Part shown: piece after piece, positions 1 to 12,049 of the stretch
Layout of the letters: each line of letters starts with the position of its first letter
Position numbering within the stretch: the stretch's first letter is position 1
Assembly (NCBI GenBank): GCA_020055645.1
Contig: CM034546.1
Span: 68,386,001-68,450,000, forward strand
Origin: Tomocerus qinae
Lineage: Eukaryota; Arthropoda; Collembola; Entomobryomorpha; Tomoceridae
DNA: 64,000 nt
Reading direction: 5' to 3'
Notes under the pieces: generated by a model
Seen by the model: the letters and a program-made list of their open reading frames with translations, nothing else
Database searches by the model: none
What the model was told of the DNA's origin: nothing
Position numbers and translations under genes: made by a program

Positions 1-338
1 TATACAAAGCTTATACTTCCTTTAGGATTTTCTAGACATTTAACACATGCAAAAAGAAATGAAAAATCCGCATTGTAGGGTGGATTCTGTTGCCAGCTAT
101 GAAAGGCAAAGTTATGTTTTTTGTCACAGACAAAATTTTGGAATTCTATAGATTGTATAGTCTTCTCATTCCAATCCAGTCCTTTTTCGCTTTTCCACAA
201 ACTGCTAACCTCTTCTTCTATTTTAGGCATTGCTAATTTTATTAACCGGTTAAGTTTAACGAAATTATACTCCAACAATTCCAATTTGTTCGCCATCATT
301 TTGAAAGTATATGATTTTCTGTATCCCCTAACAATTTT
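1..338 (-). CDS. Partial exon of an unrecognised gene, running off the left edge
   Basis: On the minus strand a frame stays open for about 112 codons from a good splice acceptor (polypyrimidine then CAG at 341-339) to the window edge. The peptide is mixed and charged: a region rich in K, L and E comes first, followed by a Trp/Cys/His-bearing stretch with FVCDKKHNF and FHSWQQNP. It does not look like a spacer frame. I do not recognise the family. The remaining exons would lie left of the window and upstream (right) of position 341, where I could not place a first exon with confidence. Confidence 0.5.
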
Positions 339-639
339 CTGTAAATCCAGGAAACAAACCATAGGCCAATTTACTTTTGGAGATTTTACATAGGTATGTA
401 GATTTACAAAATACATCCTTTTAGCCTAGCGTTGATTGTATTTTTAATTGTTACATTTTATACTCAATTAATATTGAAAACATACTTAAGTAACTTAGCC
501 AATCTTAAAAACAAGATTCCCTTAATATTTGATGCAAAAAATATTAGAAAACTTCAAATCAAAGAATATAGGTAGAAACTTTATGTTTTAGTTATTTTTG
601 CGTTAGTCGGCTAAGTCATTAAGAATCTGTAATGTTAAT

Positions 640-1655
640 GACACGGAAAATACCCGAATAACTTGAACGAACGAACGAAAAGTTATAGCGCAGTTGGCAG
701 TTAGTTTAATTAACTACAATTACAATAATAATTAATTGGAACAGTATTTCTAAATGAGACAGTATATTTTAATAACGACATATTTCCCAACACTGATTCG
801 CATTGTCTAGGTAACGTTCGGGTATTTTAGGAAAAAATCGGAACAATTCATTCGGGTATATGGCATTTCCGGCCCGGGTATATACCTTCGGGGCTAAATT
901 TAGGCAGCGGTACTTTGTTGCCACTGTCCCCGCTGTTGCCGCTGGGAGGTTTGGGGGGTTAGCGGCAACAGCATAATAGCGGAGACAGTGGCAACACGGT
1001 ACAACCATTAGCGGCAACAGCGGCGACACAGCTAAAACCACTAGCGGCAACAGAGACACATTGGCTGAATTTAGGCAGCGGGATCTCGTTGCTTCAATTG
1101 CCCCCGTTGCCCCAAGTTAAGCCAATTAACCTATCGTCTTTTCCATTTGCCTCCCGTCACTATTTTTGCATCTTTTTTGACCTAACCTAATTAAAAATAA
1201 ACATGCTACATTTTTGTTATGCATTAACAATAAAACAGTTTATTCTTTATTAGGTTAGGTCAAAAAAGAGGCAAAAATAGTGACGGGAGGCAACATATTA
1301 ATTAAAGTAATAGGTAAAGTGGATGAGCATGGGGCAACGGGGGCAATTGAGGCAACGATATCCCGCTGCCTAAACTCAGCCAATGTGTCTCTGTTGCCGC
1401 TAGTGGTTTTAGCTGCGTCGCCGCTGTTGCCGCTAGTGGATTTTGCGTGTCGCCGCTGTTGCCACTGTTTCCGCTTTTATGCTGTTGCGACCCTTCTTAT
1501 CCCCTAGTGGCAACAGCGGCGACAGCGGGGACAGTGGCAACAAAGTACCGCTGCCTAAATTCAGCCCCATTCGGATTGGGGTATATGCTTGTTTGGGTAT
1601 ACAAGTATATATTGACTTATAACTTTTACGGGTATTTTTCGGGTACCAGTGACTG
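640..1655. repeat. About 1-kb foldback (inverted-repeat) element, GC-rich arms
   Basis: The left arm (about 890-1140, rich in GGCAACAGCGG-type words) returns inverted at about 1320-1560. An inner pair of arms reads GACCTAACCTAAT near 1178 and ATTAGGTTAGGTC near 1249. Degenerate outer ends (CGGAAAATACCCG near 644 and CGGGTATTTTTCGG near 1633) suggest the element limits. The GC-rich arms contrast sharply with the AT-rich flanks. It has no coding potential: the short open frames inside are translations of the repeats. I could not define a target-site duplication, so the ends are approximate. Confidence 0.7.
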
Positions 1656-3193
1656 GCACAAGAAAGCCTCAATTAAGCATTTAGTCTCAGATATCTCATG
1701 GAATTTAAATAAGAAATTTGAAATAATATGTTACCTGACTGATTGAATGAATCGAAAGAAGTTTGAATTTTGCAGAATTCTAAGAATTATTCTTGGTGAT
1801 ATACAGGTATTCGTTTGACGGGACTTTGACTAGACAGACTTAGATTTGGATAAGAACCTACAAACAGAAATATAAATCTTATGAAATGTCCACATTTATA
1901 CTTATTAATTTACAACATAAATATGCAATGATCCGTGACAATGATAAATAAATAAATATTTAACTGAGCATTTTCAATGAATTAATTTTTCATAGTGCAA
2001 TTATTACACCCAATTTACCGTTTAGTCATCAGCCTTCAACAAATCCGGTCAGCAGTCAACGGAAAGCTGTTTGTTAAGTCAGCAATTTCAAATTTATTTC
2101 ATTCGCATATAAAAGTTTTCAAACGCTTTCTAATGTTGCACTATTAACTGTTGAACTGCTTAGCTCTCGATTGGATTGGTAAATGTTTAAAGTTGAAAGA
2201 GATTGAAATGGCACATGTAAAATGTAAAACTTGTGTTTTTTAGTGTAAGAGACACTTTATAATATTATAACTTAACTCTCCCGCAAACATCTATGACAAG
2301 AAGTCCAGCTGTTCTCACAGTATACAGCTTCTCATTAAAGCACTTTCCTTTGTTTACCTGACCACGTGTAATGACAGTAGTGACATTGTAACCTGTAACA
2401 TGCAAATGCATGGAATTTTAGGCTAAAAATAGGCTCAAAACAAAAAATAATATAAATAAATCTAGCAGAAATTACCAATTTCTCGCACATTTAAAACCCA
2501 AGGTTTTAAGCATGTGTCATGAAAGTGAAAGCTTCAGAAAACATTAATAAATCAGATTAATTAATTCCAACTGTTAAAGATCTGTATAGGTAAACACCAA
2601 CAAAAATCAATTTGCATTAAAATTTTTTGGGCGTGTCATATTTGACTTGTCATATTGTAATTTATTTAATTTAATGTACTTGTCTATATTACCAGTTTCT
2701 ATTTGATTCTTCAAGCCACAAAACGATGCAAAATGGTTATTGAAACCCAACCCAATTGTGCAAATGTTATGTTTACATTTACAAAGGTACTGTTATCAAA
2801 GGAAATAAAACTGTATACAAATTAGAAATTTATATATACGTCGCTGATTCCGTGACAACTCACATAAGCAAATCATCATTCACCCAATTATATCAAGTCT
2901 AGAACGATAATTAGAACTTGATAACACTAACCATATTATACTTAATTACAAAAGCCAGGAAGCGGATAAAAATATTGCCTTTTGAGTTATTAATTAACAT
3001 AGACGAAATATTAATTAAAAACGTTAATTTGCATACTTACCATAGGCTATAATATTGGGTTTTATCTAGCCTTGGGATGTTTTAGTTTGTTATTGGATAG
3101 GCAATTAAATGATTTTTTAATTTTAAAGTTTTCAAGTTTACAAATAAAATAAAATTGAAGAAGCAAAAAGGTAACCACACACAGTTAAGAAAA
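1656..3193. other. AT-rich spacer upstream of the gustatory receptor pair
   Basis: No credible exon, RNA gene or transposon end seen. It presumably contains the promoter of the first receptor gene, but no TATA box stands out. Confidence 0.5.
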
Positions 3194-4633
3194 ATGCTAC
3201 CCTGGACAATTGACAACGTTGAGACGAACTTTTTGCACATTAGCAAATGGGCATTTCTGTCAGTGCGATTTCAGGGCTATTGGCCATTCCAGATTGTTAA
3301 TCTAAAGAAGGGCCTGATTGGTTATGGAAAAACAGCATCTCTCAGTTTTACCTTTCCAAGTTTCCCAGCGGCTTGGCTTTGTGTTCAGGTTTTACTTGAC
3401 ATTTACATGGGCATCTTTTATACCAGTCGAAACTGCTGTCAGTTAGAAAAATCTTCCGACGGCCACAGTCCTAGTCCGTCTGCTTCGGTGGAAATGGCCT
3501 TAATGGTCATAATGTTAATTACATTGTCATGCGGATTAATCTTTTTCAAAATCACGGGGCTATTAAACGCTAAAAGAAATTTGCAATTTTGGAAGGAAAC
3601 CGTTTTTCTTTACAAAATTATTTTAAAAACTGGGATCGTCTTTGAAAATTCTGAATCCAGTAATTTTTTTGAAAATCTTCTAATTCAAATAAGAAATATG
3701 ATTATTCTTTCCATATTCGGCACTTTTGTGAATACATCGGTGCTGCTTTCATGGTACATTCTCCAAAAAATACCCCCTTTGCTTTTTTACTTTGTTTTCT
3801 CAACCGCTTTGATTTGGTGCGTTAAATGTAGTTTCCATGCCACTCACTCCGTGTGGTTGTTTTTCTTTATGAAATTGTATTCTCAAGCATTTGAAATTGT
3901 TGCTCGTGAAATTAAGAATGCAGAATTATACCCCAAAAAGACGAAAGAAATGGAACAAGCATTTCTTCGTGGGCTTCTTGCTATTTACTATGAAACAGAA
4001 AAGCAAACGAAAAAATTCAGTGACATTTTTGGATATAAGATATTGCTGGAATTTCTATTTTGTATTCTGTCTCTTCTGTATTCAACCATTGCTTCATTCA
4101 CATCATACAGCAATTCCAAACAAGGAAGCCTGCCGCTGCTTATTTATGGTCTTCTGCTATTGTCCATGTACTTTTTTCAACTTTTCCTTCTCGTTTTCAC
4201 GGCATCGGATATTACAACCAGTGCAAAGTCTATCCAGGAATCCATACAGATTATCTGCTTGGATAGATTTGATACTGACTGCAGGAGAAAGGTATTTAAT
4301 TTTAATTTAATATTTCAAACCTACAAGTTAATATGCATTATGTTATAAAATTGGTTTTGCATTCATTTTGTCAATTTAATAGATTAAAATGATAGCTTCG
4401 AAGTTGGAAAATGATCCACCAGCAATATCAGTGGCTGGATTTTTTATTCTGAGACGCAGTATTCTTATTTCGGTTAGCAGCATCCAATTGAATAGTCAAA
4501 ATGTTTATGCTTTGTTTATTTAATGAAGTTACCAAATAAATATAATTATCGTCGTTTTAAAGTCGTTTTGGTTTTATTGCAGGTGGGAAGCGTCCTTATA
4601 ACCTATATAATTGTCCTAGTCCAGTTTCGATAA
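3194..4633 (+). CDS. Gustatory receptor-like seven-transmembrane protein, copy 1
   Basis: Predicted chemoreceptor of the insect gustatory receptor superfamily, a ligand-gated plasma-membrane cation channel in sensory neurons. Three exons join in phase 0: 3194-4291, 4383-4472 and 4583-4633, giving about 412 residues, the usual family length. Several hydrophobic segments are visible. The last exon encodes the family's C-terminal signature in the last membrane segment (TYIIVLVQF, of the TYhhhhhQF type). The start is the Met of MLPWTIDNVETNF, shared with the neighbouring copy; the frame is open further upstream but without an ATG. The family, intron phases and C-terminus are clear. The ligand is unknown. 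Confidence 0.88.
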
Positions 4634-5319
4634 AAGGAATATCACTAAAGTTCAACCTTAATTACCTTAAGAAATCATTTTTAAAGTACCATTTTCAGGT
4701 ACAGTTTGGGATATCAAATTGTTTAAATAACTGCAGTAATTATCATTCAAACATTTTCGTTAAGTCGGAATCTATTTAGGAATGAAAATGTTCATTGTAA
4801 TAAATATTGTAGTATTTGTTTAGTTGGGAAGAATGTCGCGATAGATTAGTGTACCTTATTACATTTGGAGTTTTAGAAAAAATGACCAAGTAAACAACTA
4901 ATTAACCAAATGCATTAGTACCGGTAATGTTGACAAAGGGCAGATACTACCTACAGGTACTAGTTGCGTGATATAGAGCAATTGGCAATAGAAATTACTA
5001 AGCTGTGGCCTAAATTTGTTGTGATTACTGATTACCTAAAAGGCAGCTAAACAGCTAAAGTATTTCTTTCATTTTAGTTTGCAAACTGAGAACGACCACT
5101 TGCCATTAATATACACCCAATATAGTATTTTAGTTCTTTAACAGTTTAAAATATTTATCTCAAAAAATTACAGCAGTGTAACATAATTTAAATGAAGATC
5201 ATAGAAATTTTTGAATTTATTGTCTTCTTCAATTGGTTACTAAAATTGTGTCACAATAACCAAATAAAATAATATATTCCAATATTGTTAACCAGACGAA
5301 CTGAAAAACGTGTTGGAAA

Positions 5320-7181
5320 ATGTTACCATGGACTATTGACAATGTGGAGACAAATTTCCTAATAATTAGCAAATGGGCATTTCGAGGTATGAAGTTTCAA
5401 GGCTACTGGCCATACGAAGTTATTCGATCTAACCGCGGCTGCATTATCAACAATAAAGCCCAAGCTTTGATTTCCAATTTGAAAACGTATACATTAGTGT
5501 GGGTATTATTTCAATCTTTGTTGGACATTTACATGTTTATTTATTACAATTATATTTTTTGCATTGAAATTGGATTCAAAAAGTATCCATTGGGGAGAAT
5601 GTTATGTATAATCTTATTGCTAGTCATTTTGTGGTCTGGTCATTTAACTTTCAAAATAACAGGAGTTTTAAATGCAGAAAAAAATTTACAATTTTGGAGG
5701 GAAACAGTTTTCCTTTACAAAAACATAATTAAAATGGGTGTTAACTTTGAAAATTCGGAATCGATTCAGTTTTTTAAATGCCTTGAAAAAAATGTCAAGA
5801 ATAAAGTCATACTTTGTATTTTGGCAGCATTTCTTGGCTCGTTTGCAATAGTCTTGCACGACTATTACGCTCTAAAATATTCATTAGAGACGGATCTGTG
5901 TGCATATATAAGCTCCGTTTTATGGTGTATTAAATACTTTATCCATGCGACTCACACCGTTTGGTTAGTTTTCTTCATGAAATTGTATTGCCACGCCTTT
6001 GGGATTATTGCAGCGGAATTAAAAAACCTAGAGTTCATTTGTAAAAAGAATAGAGATCAAGAACAAAAATTCCTGCACGAACTGCTCGCCATTTATTACG
6101 ATACAGAAATGCAAACAAGAAAATTCAGTGACCTTTTTGGATACAAACTGCTATTTGAAATACTTTTTTGCATGATGAACGCTTTGTACACAACAGTCGC
6201 TGCCTTAACATCCTTTGCCAATTTACAACATGAGAGTGTCACTTTATTCGTATACAACTTTGTGGTCACCTTTTGGTGTACCTTTGTATTGATTCTCCTC
6301 ATCTTCACTGCTTCAGATGTCACAACAAATTCCAAATCCATTTTAGACTCTATGAGATGCATTTCCCTTGATAGGTTTGACGCTGATACTCGAAGAAAGG
6401 TAATTGTAATTTTTACAGATTGTGATAAATACAAAAATAGGAGATTGAGGATAATTTGTTTTGAAAAATTTAATTGTCCATCTAATTTCTTTTTGATTAC
6501 ATATAGTTGAAGATGGTGACTTCTAAATTGCAATATGATCCTCCATCAATATCTGTTGCTGGATTTTTCATGTTAAGGCGTAATGTTTTGATTTCGGTAC
6601 AGTAATTGAATAATTTTTACAAATTACTATTAGGTGTGGTATAAAATTGGAAGAAAATTGTCATTTCATATAGTAACTGATTGAGAGCCAAAGTATGATG
6701 GAAAAATAAACTATTTTTATATATTTTAGTGCAATAACACTAAGACTCTTGTGTCAAATGCAAACACTTATCGATTCCAATCCTTAAAATATAACAGGAA
6801 TTTTAAAAACATAAAAATAAGTACTTTAATTTAATTTATTTCTTCAAGGTTATTAAATAATCTACTTGAGAAGTAATCATAATATTAATAACAGGAGAAA
6901 TTGGCTCATTAACAAATTATGACTGTGAATATGTTGGATTAATAGATTTTCAACTTCATGAAAATTTCAAAAAAATCTTATTTACTTGATTTAAACTATA
7001 TCGATAAACATTGCCTCAATTACATAGATGAAGTAAATAAATTACTTAGGTAACTCGAATCAATGATATGTCTAGGTATGTCAATACTATATTTTAATTA
7101 TTACAGGTGGGGAGCGTTTTCATAACTTATCTCATCGTTCTAACCCAGTTTTCTAATAATTCTCAAAAAACGGAAGTATGA
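5320..7181 (+). CDS. Gustatory receptor-like seven-transmembrane protein, copy 2
   Basis: Tandem paralog of the gene at 3194-4633, same strand, about 690 bp downstream. Exons 5320-6399, 6507-6596 and 7107-7181 all join in phase 0 and give about 414 residues. It begins with the same MLPWTIDNVETNF word and shares the blocks RKFSDLFGYK and SLDRFDADTRRK (copy 1: KKFSDIFGYK and LDRFDTDCRRK). The last exon carries TYLIVLTQF, the gustatory receptor C-terminal motif. Exon 2 is exactly 90 bp in both genes, so the pair arose by local duplication after the intron structure was set. Both copies look intact. Confidence 0.88.
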
Positions 7182-7382
7182 AGATAGACTGCCTATTAAT
7201 GTGTCTCGGTAACCTGCTAACTGTTACTTGTTACTACTCTTTAGACCGGTCGTACAACCTACCTATATGTTCTTCTATAAAATCAGCAAATGAAAATGGA
7301 AGGGAAATTTGCTATGGGAAATTGTATACCATTGTAGTTGCTGCATACAATGGTAGCGTGTCACTGTCAAAGTACGGGAGAC

Positions 7383-7794
7383 CAGTGTTGTGCAGTGGTT
7401 AAAACCACTAGTGGTCATAATGGTCATAATGGTCAAAATGGCCCGGTCAAAAAAAACTAAAAAGTGGTCAAAATGGTCAAAATGGACAAAATGCCTGTTT
7501 GGGGTTAATTGAGACCCCAAGGTAGCTTTTACTGCAACAGTAAACAACAAATACAACTTTCTAAAGATTGCAGTTAAAAATGATTAGAGAGTGTCATTCT
7601 GTAGTCTGATGTTAGTAGAATAGTGTTTCATTGGTTTTAGGCCATATTTCATTCTCTAAATATTTTAAATTTCATTTGCTAGCCTAAGTAACTGTATACT
7701 GATATTTTGACCATTTTAGCCATTTTGACCATTTTGGCCATTTTGACCAGTGGCCCGGTCAAAATGCAAAAAAGTGGTCAACAGTACAACACTG
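7383..7794. mobile_element. hAT-like miniature element, 412 bp, 8-bp target duplication
   Basis: Ends CAGTGTTGT and ACAACACTG are inverted. The flanking octamer CGGGAGAC is repeated exactly at 7375-7382 and 7795-7802. The interior is made of GGTCAAAATGG-type words on both strands. The 8-bp duplication and CAGTG ends fit non-autonomous hAT elements. No transposase is encoded. The word structure resembles the element at 25153 (GGTAAAAATGG words), suggesting related families. Confidence 0.85.
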
Positions 7795-8281
7795 CGGGAG
7801 ACTAATAGACTACCTGCATGGAAAGTCATTTACGACAATTAGTATATAAAAATCGCATACTTTTACTCATACCGGAGAAAAGCACAATAAATGTTTGGAA
7901 AAAACACATACATTACTATAGTAAAACAGACTGTAGTAAAGTATTTGCCAATTCAAACAATTTAAAATTCATGGACGCATTCATACAGGAGATTAACCAT
8001 TTATATGCAGTTATTGTTCATTGTTTTGCTGCACTACTTTTAGTTCTTAAGATACACCATGGCATGGGTAGTCATTATGCCCTGTACTTCAATAGCATAT
8101 CAATAGCTGTTGTAACTATAGCTCGAAAAATTAATAGAAGTAAATGTTAACGAACAGTTGAGGATTTTTTGTACGTTGGTGACCGAGCCATGGTTCGGTA
8201 ATTATGCAAAAATATAAAATTAATCTTGCAAGAATAATATTATACGAAATGTTGATGTTTTTAATCAGACATAATATTATG

Positions 8282-11200
8282 TTACGCATTTACAGTCACA
8301 GCCAAAGAGAAAATCGCGTTTACATTGATTGGAAAGAATTTTGATTTCAAGCTCTCGAGTTTCTCTAGATTTGAGTCTTGCAGTACAGTATAGAGTACAG
8401 GAATCAGAGCTGGAAAACGATCTGTAAAATACATTATATATTTTTCATCTGATTTTCCAAAGACGTCGTCCTCCTTTAAAGAATCATCCCACTCACGTTT
8501 ATGCTGGTATTTGTCTCTAATGAACTCAACTAATTTCATTGTGGAATCTGCACTGTAATCCTTTTTATACTTCAAAAGTAAACCTTTCACTTTTGGACAC
8601 AATTTATCCTGCCAGTTACCAATGTTAAAGAAGGTATTCATATGGATGTCAATTTTATTTCTTATGACCTCTATTTCCTGATTTGTCAAACTACTTTGCG
8701 AATTAGTTTTTGCAACAGCGAGTGAATTACTAACTGTGTGTATGAAATCCAGCTGGGTTTTCCCATCCCAGAAATAGGGATGCTCTAATACACATCCAAT
8801 ATTTGGACGATGAGTTGGATCTTTTTCCATCATTTGACTAAGTAGATTTTTTAGTGCAATTTCGGAGTCTTTTAAAAGTTGCCAAGTAGGTGGCTTTTCA
8901 ACTATATTTGACAGTCTCTTCATCCGACTCCCAAACGGGTGATTTCCCCCTGAGAGTGAATAGAACATGGTAGCTCCTAAAGAAAAGACATCTACACCTG
9001 GTGTAGTTTTGAACTTTGTCTCCTTATCTAATGCAATTAATCCCTCTGGGGACATCCAGTCAGAAGTGCCTTTTCCAAGGGAGTTTGTTCCATCAGTTAT
9101 TGAAGTCAGCTTCCGACTATGGCCGAAATCAACTAACTTTGCCACTGAGGAATTGCCCTCTTGGAAAATTACTATATTGGTAGGTTTTATGTCCCTATGC
9201 AGGATGTTATTGCGGTGGAGCCAACCTAAACCTCTACAAGCATCTAGTACATATTTCTTGATAGCCTCTAAAGGCGTATCGACAAAGCCTTTAACTTTTT
9301 TATCCACACATTGCTCTAAAGTGCACTTGCCTAGCTCCATTGCAAAATAATAGTGAGACTTAAAACTTTCACTAGCAAAATATCTTACAACGTTTATATG
9401 GTTATCAACGTCTCTTAAAATATCTATTTCCCTTTCAAATAAATCTATTGAATTTAGATCTAACTTCTTTACTGCAGCTGTTCTTGATTCAACTTCAAAG
9501 TAGCCTCTATAAACAGTGGATGTTGCTCCACGACCTAATTCTTGATCATCAAAGTAGTAAATACTACTTTTTTCAAGCACACGGATTACAGGATCTAGGT
9601 CGTCCTGTCTTTTGGTAATTGCCGACATATTTGCTTCCACTCCTTTTGTATCTAAAGTGAAATTTAACATTTATTTTAAAACAAATAAATCGATTGGACA
9701 AGAATTAATCATTTAATGTGTAGTTAGTATTTATGGACATTTAGTGTGCATCCGCTTTATTACCTTCTGTAGTTGAGCCATGCTGATTTTCAAAAGGTTG
9801 ATTATCTCTGGCAATAAAATTTTAAATATTAATGCTTATAGTTATAGAACTACGTTATGAAACTGTAGTACTCAAAAATATCAAAAATATTATATGGAAG
9901 TCCCCCAGAGCCGTCCCGCCCTGGAGGGCGGACCTAGGGGACATCTCTATCTAGATGTCCCCCAGAGCCGCCCGCCTGTCATATTTGTAGACCAAGTCAT
10001 GCGGGCGGGCGGCTCTGGGGGACTTTACAGCCGCCCGGACGGCGCTAGAGGACATCACATCTAAATAGAGAAGTCCTTCAGAGGCGGCTTCCCGGGCAGC
10101 TGTTGAGTTCTCCAATTCCGCCCGCCCGCTTGACTTGGTCACCAAATATGACGGGCAGGCGGCGCTGGGGGACTTGTTGATTGAATGTGAATTTTTTGCA
10201 TTGTAACTATTATTTGTAGATTCAAGAATACTAATAGCCACAATCAATATCATTGCATATTAAAATTATGTCGATATTTGTTATTTACTTACCCCTTTGC
10301 TTCGATTTTTTTAACATTAGGTCCGCGTTCTTCTGTATTTGAAAGGCTGGTTACGATATCTGTCCCTGGAATTACTGGGGATGGTTCGACTGCTCTGCTG
10401 GACTTTTTGGACACCTTTAACATCCCTTTCTCAACCAATTCCTCACGAATATTGACAAAAAGGCTCTGAATTTCTTCGTCGGCAAACATCTCATAAGGAA
10501 TGAGTTTATAAGTGAGAAAACCTTTCACACTCAGAATCTTATTTAAAACGACATCCTCATTTTCTCTGCTGTTGTGACGAATCACTTGCTGTAATATCGT
10601 GTTGATACTACATGATTCTATATTTCCATCTGGGTTTAAATGAGTTGTTATCAGAGAGTATTTCTCAAGCAATTCGATTGCCTCTCGTGTTTGCAAATCT
10701 GATATGTTTTCGATTGTTTCAAATAACTTGAGTTCCACCAAATCGGGTTTAAGATAGCCCAAAAGAAGTAAAATATTTTGTGCTGCTTTTTCAGTGTCGG
10801 ATTCATGATTGTTAATGGCGTCCAGAGATATTTTCATTGTCTGGTTGATAGTCTTTTCGTAGTCATCGAATTTCTGAGTAATGATGTGATCAGTTTTCGT
10901 AATTCTTTCAATATACTTGGTTACAGATAATTGCTTTGTATTTATTGTAGTGACTGCAATTTGTAAAGCCAAGGGAAGATTTCCGAGGAGAATGCTCAAT
11001 TCTTCTACCTGTTCTTCTCTATAACGTTTATCCTTCAAGTTCATCGTCAAGAAATCAATGCTGACCTTTGTAGGAAATTCAGTAAGATGCATTACAGGAA
11101 TCTCTCCATCTCCTGACTCAGTTCCCCATTCTCTAGTCCTCGATGTAATTATGGTGTGGAAGTTGTCGTGCTTTGGAAGAACATCACGTATTCCATGTAG

Positions 11201-12049
11201 ACCTTGATAATATTCTGCGTTGTCAAAAATAAAAAGACATTTAGATTTTTCCAACTTAGAAAAACATGTTCTGGATAATTGATTGATTCGAAGCGACTGA
11301 TCAACTTTTAACTCTTTGGCCAATTCCTTGAAAGAGGTCGAAATATTTCCTTCGCCGCTATCTATCCAAATGATGTGGTCATAAAACTCTTGAAACTCAG
11401 TAGCAAACCACTTTGCCATTGTCGTTTTCCCTACGCCTCCCATTCCGGAGATGGTGGCTCCTTTATTGATAACTCTGGATTTGGTTTCGCTCGACATCAT
11501 GCACTCTTCTAAAATGGCAACTAATTTCTTATCTCCTTCTTTTCTTTCCAAAAACGTTGGTGGAAGTTTCTTTTCTTCTGGCCACCATTTTGACTCGAGA
11601 ATTTTTATGGTCTTCGGGCCTTTAGAATTTGGTATTAGTTCTTTACGTAGACCAATCGACTGATTGTTAACATTCCAACTTATTATGGCATCAGCGCAAT
11701 GTTGATTTGATGTTTCTTGCAAAGCTAGGATGAAACTTGGTTTTATTTTTTCCCAGGCCCAGGTTTTTTTCATTACAATGTCAAAAAATCGACCATTTCG
11801 ATCTAGTGATGTTTCACCCGCCATCTAAATCAGCAGCCACGATAAAATTACAATCTATACTTCTTGATAATTACTAGGTTGACAGTAAATTACTTTTACA
11901 AATAAAATTTAAAAAAATTCTTCACTCACAATCCGTTCCGTCTCATCATTTGTGACGATATCATTTTGTCGACAGTGAATTAAAATCAAGTTTAGATTAG
12001 TCAAATTTTTCACAAGAAAAACTAAATTATCCTTTATTTCTTCAACCAT
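8282..12049 (-). CDS. CARD-NB-ARC-kinase-KEN ribonuclease fusion protein
   Basis: Four exons with matching phases: 12049-11930 (phase 0), 11824-10293 (ends phase 2), 9807-9764 (44 nt, phase 2 to 1) and 9651-8282, giving about 1021 residues. Residues 1-95 look like a CARD (NDIVTNDETERI, SLDRNGRFFDIV). NB-ARC follows: P-loop GMGGVGKTT near 167-175, Walker B FIFD near 238, SRTRE near 268, GNLPLAL near 321. The kinase has G-loop LGRGATSTVY, Lys near 627, HRDIKPTN near 717 and DFG near 740, so it is probably active. A KEN domain (about 856-1000) has FFNIGNWQDKL and IRDKYQH. Known families: Apaf-1/NLR ATPases oligomerise; IRE1 and RNase L kinase-KEN dimers cut RNA. Inferred job: a signal-driven oligomer that activates RNA cleavage. 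There is no luminal or membrane segment, so it is cytosolic and not a true IRE1. The IRE1 catalytic Asn position is Asp here. Confidence 0.82.
9898..10175. repeat. GC-rich foldback element inside the intron of the NB-ARC/KEN gene
   Basis: The ends AAGTCCCCCAGAGCCG and CGGCGCTGGGGGACTT are inverted repeats, and internal arms (GCCCGCC and GGCGGGC words) fold again. It sits in the intron between exons 2 and 3 (10292-9808) of the fusion gene and leaves both splice sites untouched. I could not establish a target duplication. Confidence 0.75.

Noticed and set aside
769..1746. Leu/Pro/Val-rich ORFs at 0.8-1.7 kb
   Set aside because: Translations of the GGCAACAGCGG-type inverted repeat.
7818..8150. 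110-codon plus-strand frame
   Set aside because: Composition is like random AT-rich sequence, there is no domain pattern, and no supporting splice sites.
8282..9670. A true IRE1 gene
   Set aside because: There is no luminal sensor domain, signal peptide or membrane segment upstream.
8282..11824. Kinase-KEN and NB-ARC read as two separate genes
   Set aside because: The upstream ATG exon, 44-bp linker exon and all phases fit one transcript. The apparent stop after the NB-ARC frame lies just beyond a strong donor, and the apparent start of the kinase frame lies before a good acceptor.
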